DNA of 5,664 nt from Nitrospirae bacterium GWC2_42_7 (GTDB taxonomy: Bacteria > Nitrospirota > Thermodesulfovibrionia > Thermodesulfovibrionales > UBA6898): assembly GCA_001803645.1 (NCBI GenBank), contig MHDW01000102.1:1-5664 (forward strand). The letters run 5' to 3'. Position numbers and translations under genes: made by a program. Below, one piece after another: positions 4,809-5,664 of this stretch. Position 1 is the stretch's first letter; each line of letters begins with the position of its first letter. The notes under the pieces were generated by a model. That model had not been told where the DNA came from and ran no database searches. It saw only the letters and a list, made by a program, of their open reading frames with translations.

Positions 4809-5664
4809 AGTGCTGGTACCCCTTCATGCCTAACTTAATTTTCCTGCCTTTTTTATCTAATATATTAATGCCTGATCTTGTTATCTCACCTATGCAAACA
4901 GCGTCAATTTTCCTGCTTGCAGGAGCTGTAAATAGCAATTCATAATCCTCGCCTCCGCCTAACGCAAAAACAAGGGGCGGGATACCGAGATATTCTGAAG
5001 CTTCTCTGAGTTCATCTGATATTGGCAGCCTGTCTGAGTAGATCTTTGCACCTGCTCTGCTCTCTTTGCACAATCTTGACAGGTCTATAATAAGACCGTC
5101 GCTTATATCTATCATCGAAGTGGCTTTGCCAATAAATTTTTCGGGATCCCTTGCTAAAGGCATTAAGTGTCTTTTCACAAGAGGGAGAGCAAAATTCCAT
5201 TTTAATCCATGTTTGTTTTTGCTCCTTTTTTCTATTTCAACCGGTTTCTTTATCTTTTTCAGGAGCTCAAGCCCGCAGGAGGAATCGCCAAGGCAGCCTG
5301 TTACATATATCCTGTCTCCTGCTTTTGCGCCTTTTCTGGTTATGAACTTTTTGGCATGGCCTGTAACAGTGGCAGACAGGACTATTTTTTTTGATGAGGA
5401 CAGGTCGCCCCCTATAAGGGACAATTTATATGTTCTCAGAGCTTCTTCAATGCCGTCAAATAAGCGATTGAAACACTTCACGTTCATATTCACAGGAGCT
5501 CCCAAATTAAGAAGCATAAAGGAAGGCCTTCCGCCCATTGCATATATATCACTGACATTTACAGAGACAAGCTTGAATCCAAGCTGGAAAGGTGTTGTCC
5601 ATCTCAGATCAAAATGCACATTCTCAACCATCATGTCAGTAGTAATGAGAAGCTCTGAATTTTC
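4801..5664 (-). CDS. thiL: Thiamine-monophosphate kinase (5' end beyond window)
   Basis: ThiL phosphorylates thiamine monophosphate with ATP to give thiamine diphosphate, the last step of cofactor synthesis, in the cytosol. The visible 287 residues begin inside the gene (ENSELLITTD at 5664) and run to TAG at 4803-4801. Numbering from the first visible residue, the Mg/ATP-binding motifs are TTDMMVENVHF (8-18), NVSDIYAMGGRP (36-47) and GGDLSSS (85-91). Substrate-side motifs are DISDGL (186-191) and GGGEDYELLFT (236-246). With family length about 300-330, some 30-45 N-terminal residues lie outside the window. ATG codons near 5634 are internal: the conserved ITTD upstream is in frame. All visible key residues are present and the enzyme is probably active. 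It is the first visible gene of the minus-strand operon; its promoter and any upstream partner are not in the window. Confidence 0.96.
   Translation of the reverse strand, partial: ENSELLITTDMMVENVHFDLRWTTPFQLGFKLVSVNVSDIYAMGGRPSFMLLNLGAPVNMNVKCFNRLFDGIEEALRTYKLSLIGGDLSSSKKIVLSATVTGHAKKFITRKGAKAGDRIYVTGCLGDSSCGLELLKKIKKPVEIEKRSKNKHGLKWNFALPLVKRHLMPLARDPEKFIGKATSMIDISDGLIIDLSRLCKESRAGAKIYSDRLPISDELREASEYLGIPPLVFALGGGEDYELLFTAPASRKIDAVCIGEITRSGINILDKKGRKIKLGMKGYQHFV

Noticed and set aside
4429..4833. A 134-codon plus-strand frame opposite the DUF2062 gene
   Set aside because: It mirrors the codon structure of the real gene on the other strand and shows no family resemblance.

Overview
This window is chromosomal DNA from a moderately AT-rich bacterium. 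It carries a compact minus-strand housekeeping operon and, downstream of it, a patch of accessory or decaying genes. The ThiL and RimO sequences are clearly bacterial. The G/C-rich palindromic repeat inside rimO resembles, from memory only, dispersed repeats of Nitrospirota and some Deltaproteobacteria-like genomes. A Nitrospirota-type host is therefore a weak inference, not a demonstrated fact.

Right part (about 1987-5664, all minus strand, transcribed right to left): thiL (thiamine-monophosphate kinase, 5' end outside the window), a small DUF2062 membrane protein, rimO (ribosomal protein S12 methylthiotransferase) and a site-2-type M50 membrane metalloprotease. thiL and the DUF2062 gene overlap by 8 nt. 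A 57-nt gap separates DUF2062 from rimO and contains a nine-codon leader reading frame that ends across the rimO start codon. rimO and the protease overlap as ATGA. This looks like one transcription unit with translational coupling. The proteins have unrelated jobs (thiamine diphosphate synthesis, ribosome modification, membrane proteolysis), so the grouping is probably a conserved housekeeping cluster and not a pathway.

The most notable structure is in rimO. A 143-bp C/G-rich element with 9-bp terminal inverted repeats and strong internal hairpins (3745-3887) sits in frame between the N-terminal methylthiotransferase domain and the radical-SAM domain. It adds about 48 residues and leaves all six cluster cysteines intact. 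It looks like a protein-coding palindromic mobile element, comparable in concept to the Rickettsia palindromic elements. A shorter second inverted repeat lies next to it, and a possible nested palindrome lies inside it.

Middle (782-1959, minus): an AAA+ ATPase of the ATPase/DUF4143 type. It has its own near-consensus promoter placed so close to the ATG that the message should be leaderless or nearly so. A perfect 14-bp palindrome overlaps the -10 box and may be an autoregulatory operator. Its 3' end runs into the remaining C-terminal half of a VapC-like PIN-domain gene (585-803).

Left (1-584): a good sigma70-like promoter on the plus strand leads into a broken CPBP (CAAX protease/bacteriocin-processing) membrane protease gene. 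Its C-terminal motifs are readable at 368-529, but the upstream part is split by stops and frame changes. The left end is thus a graveyard of accessory genes (CPBP, PIN) beside a self-contained ATPase gene.
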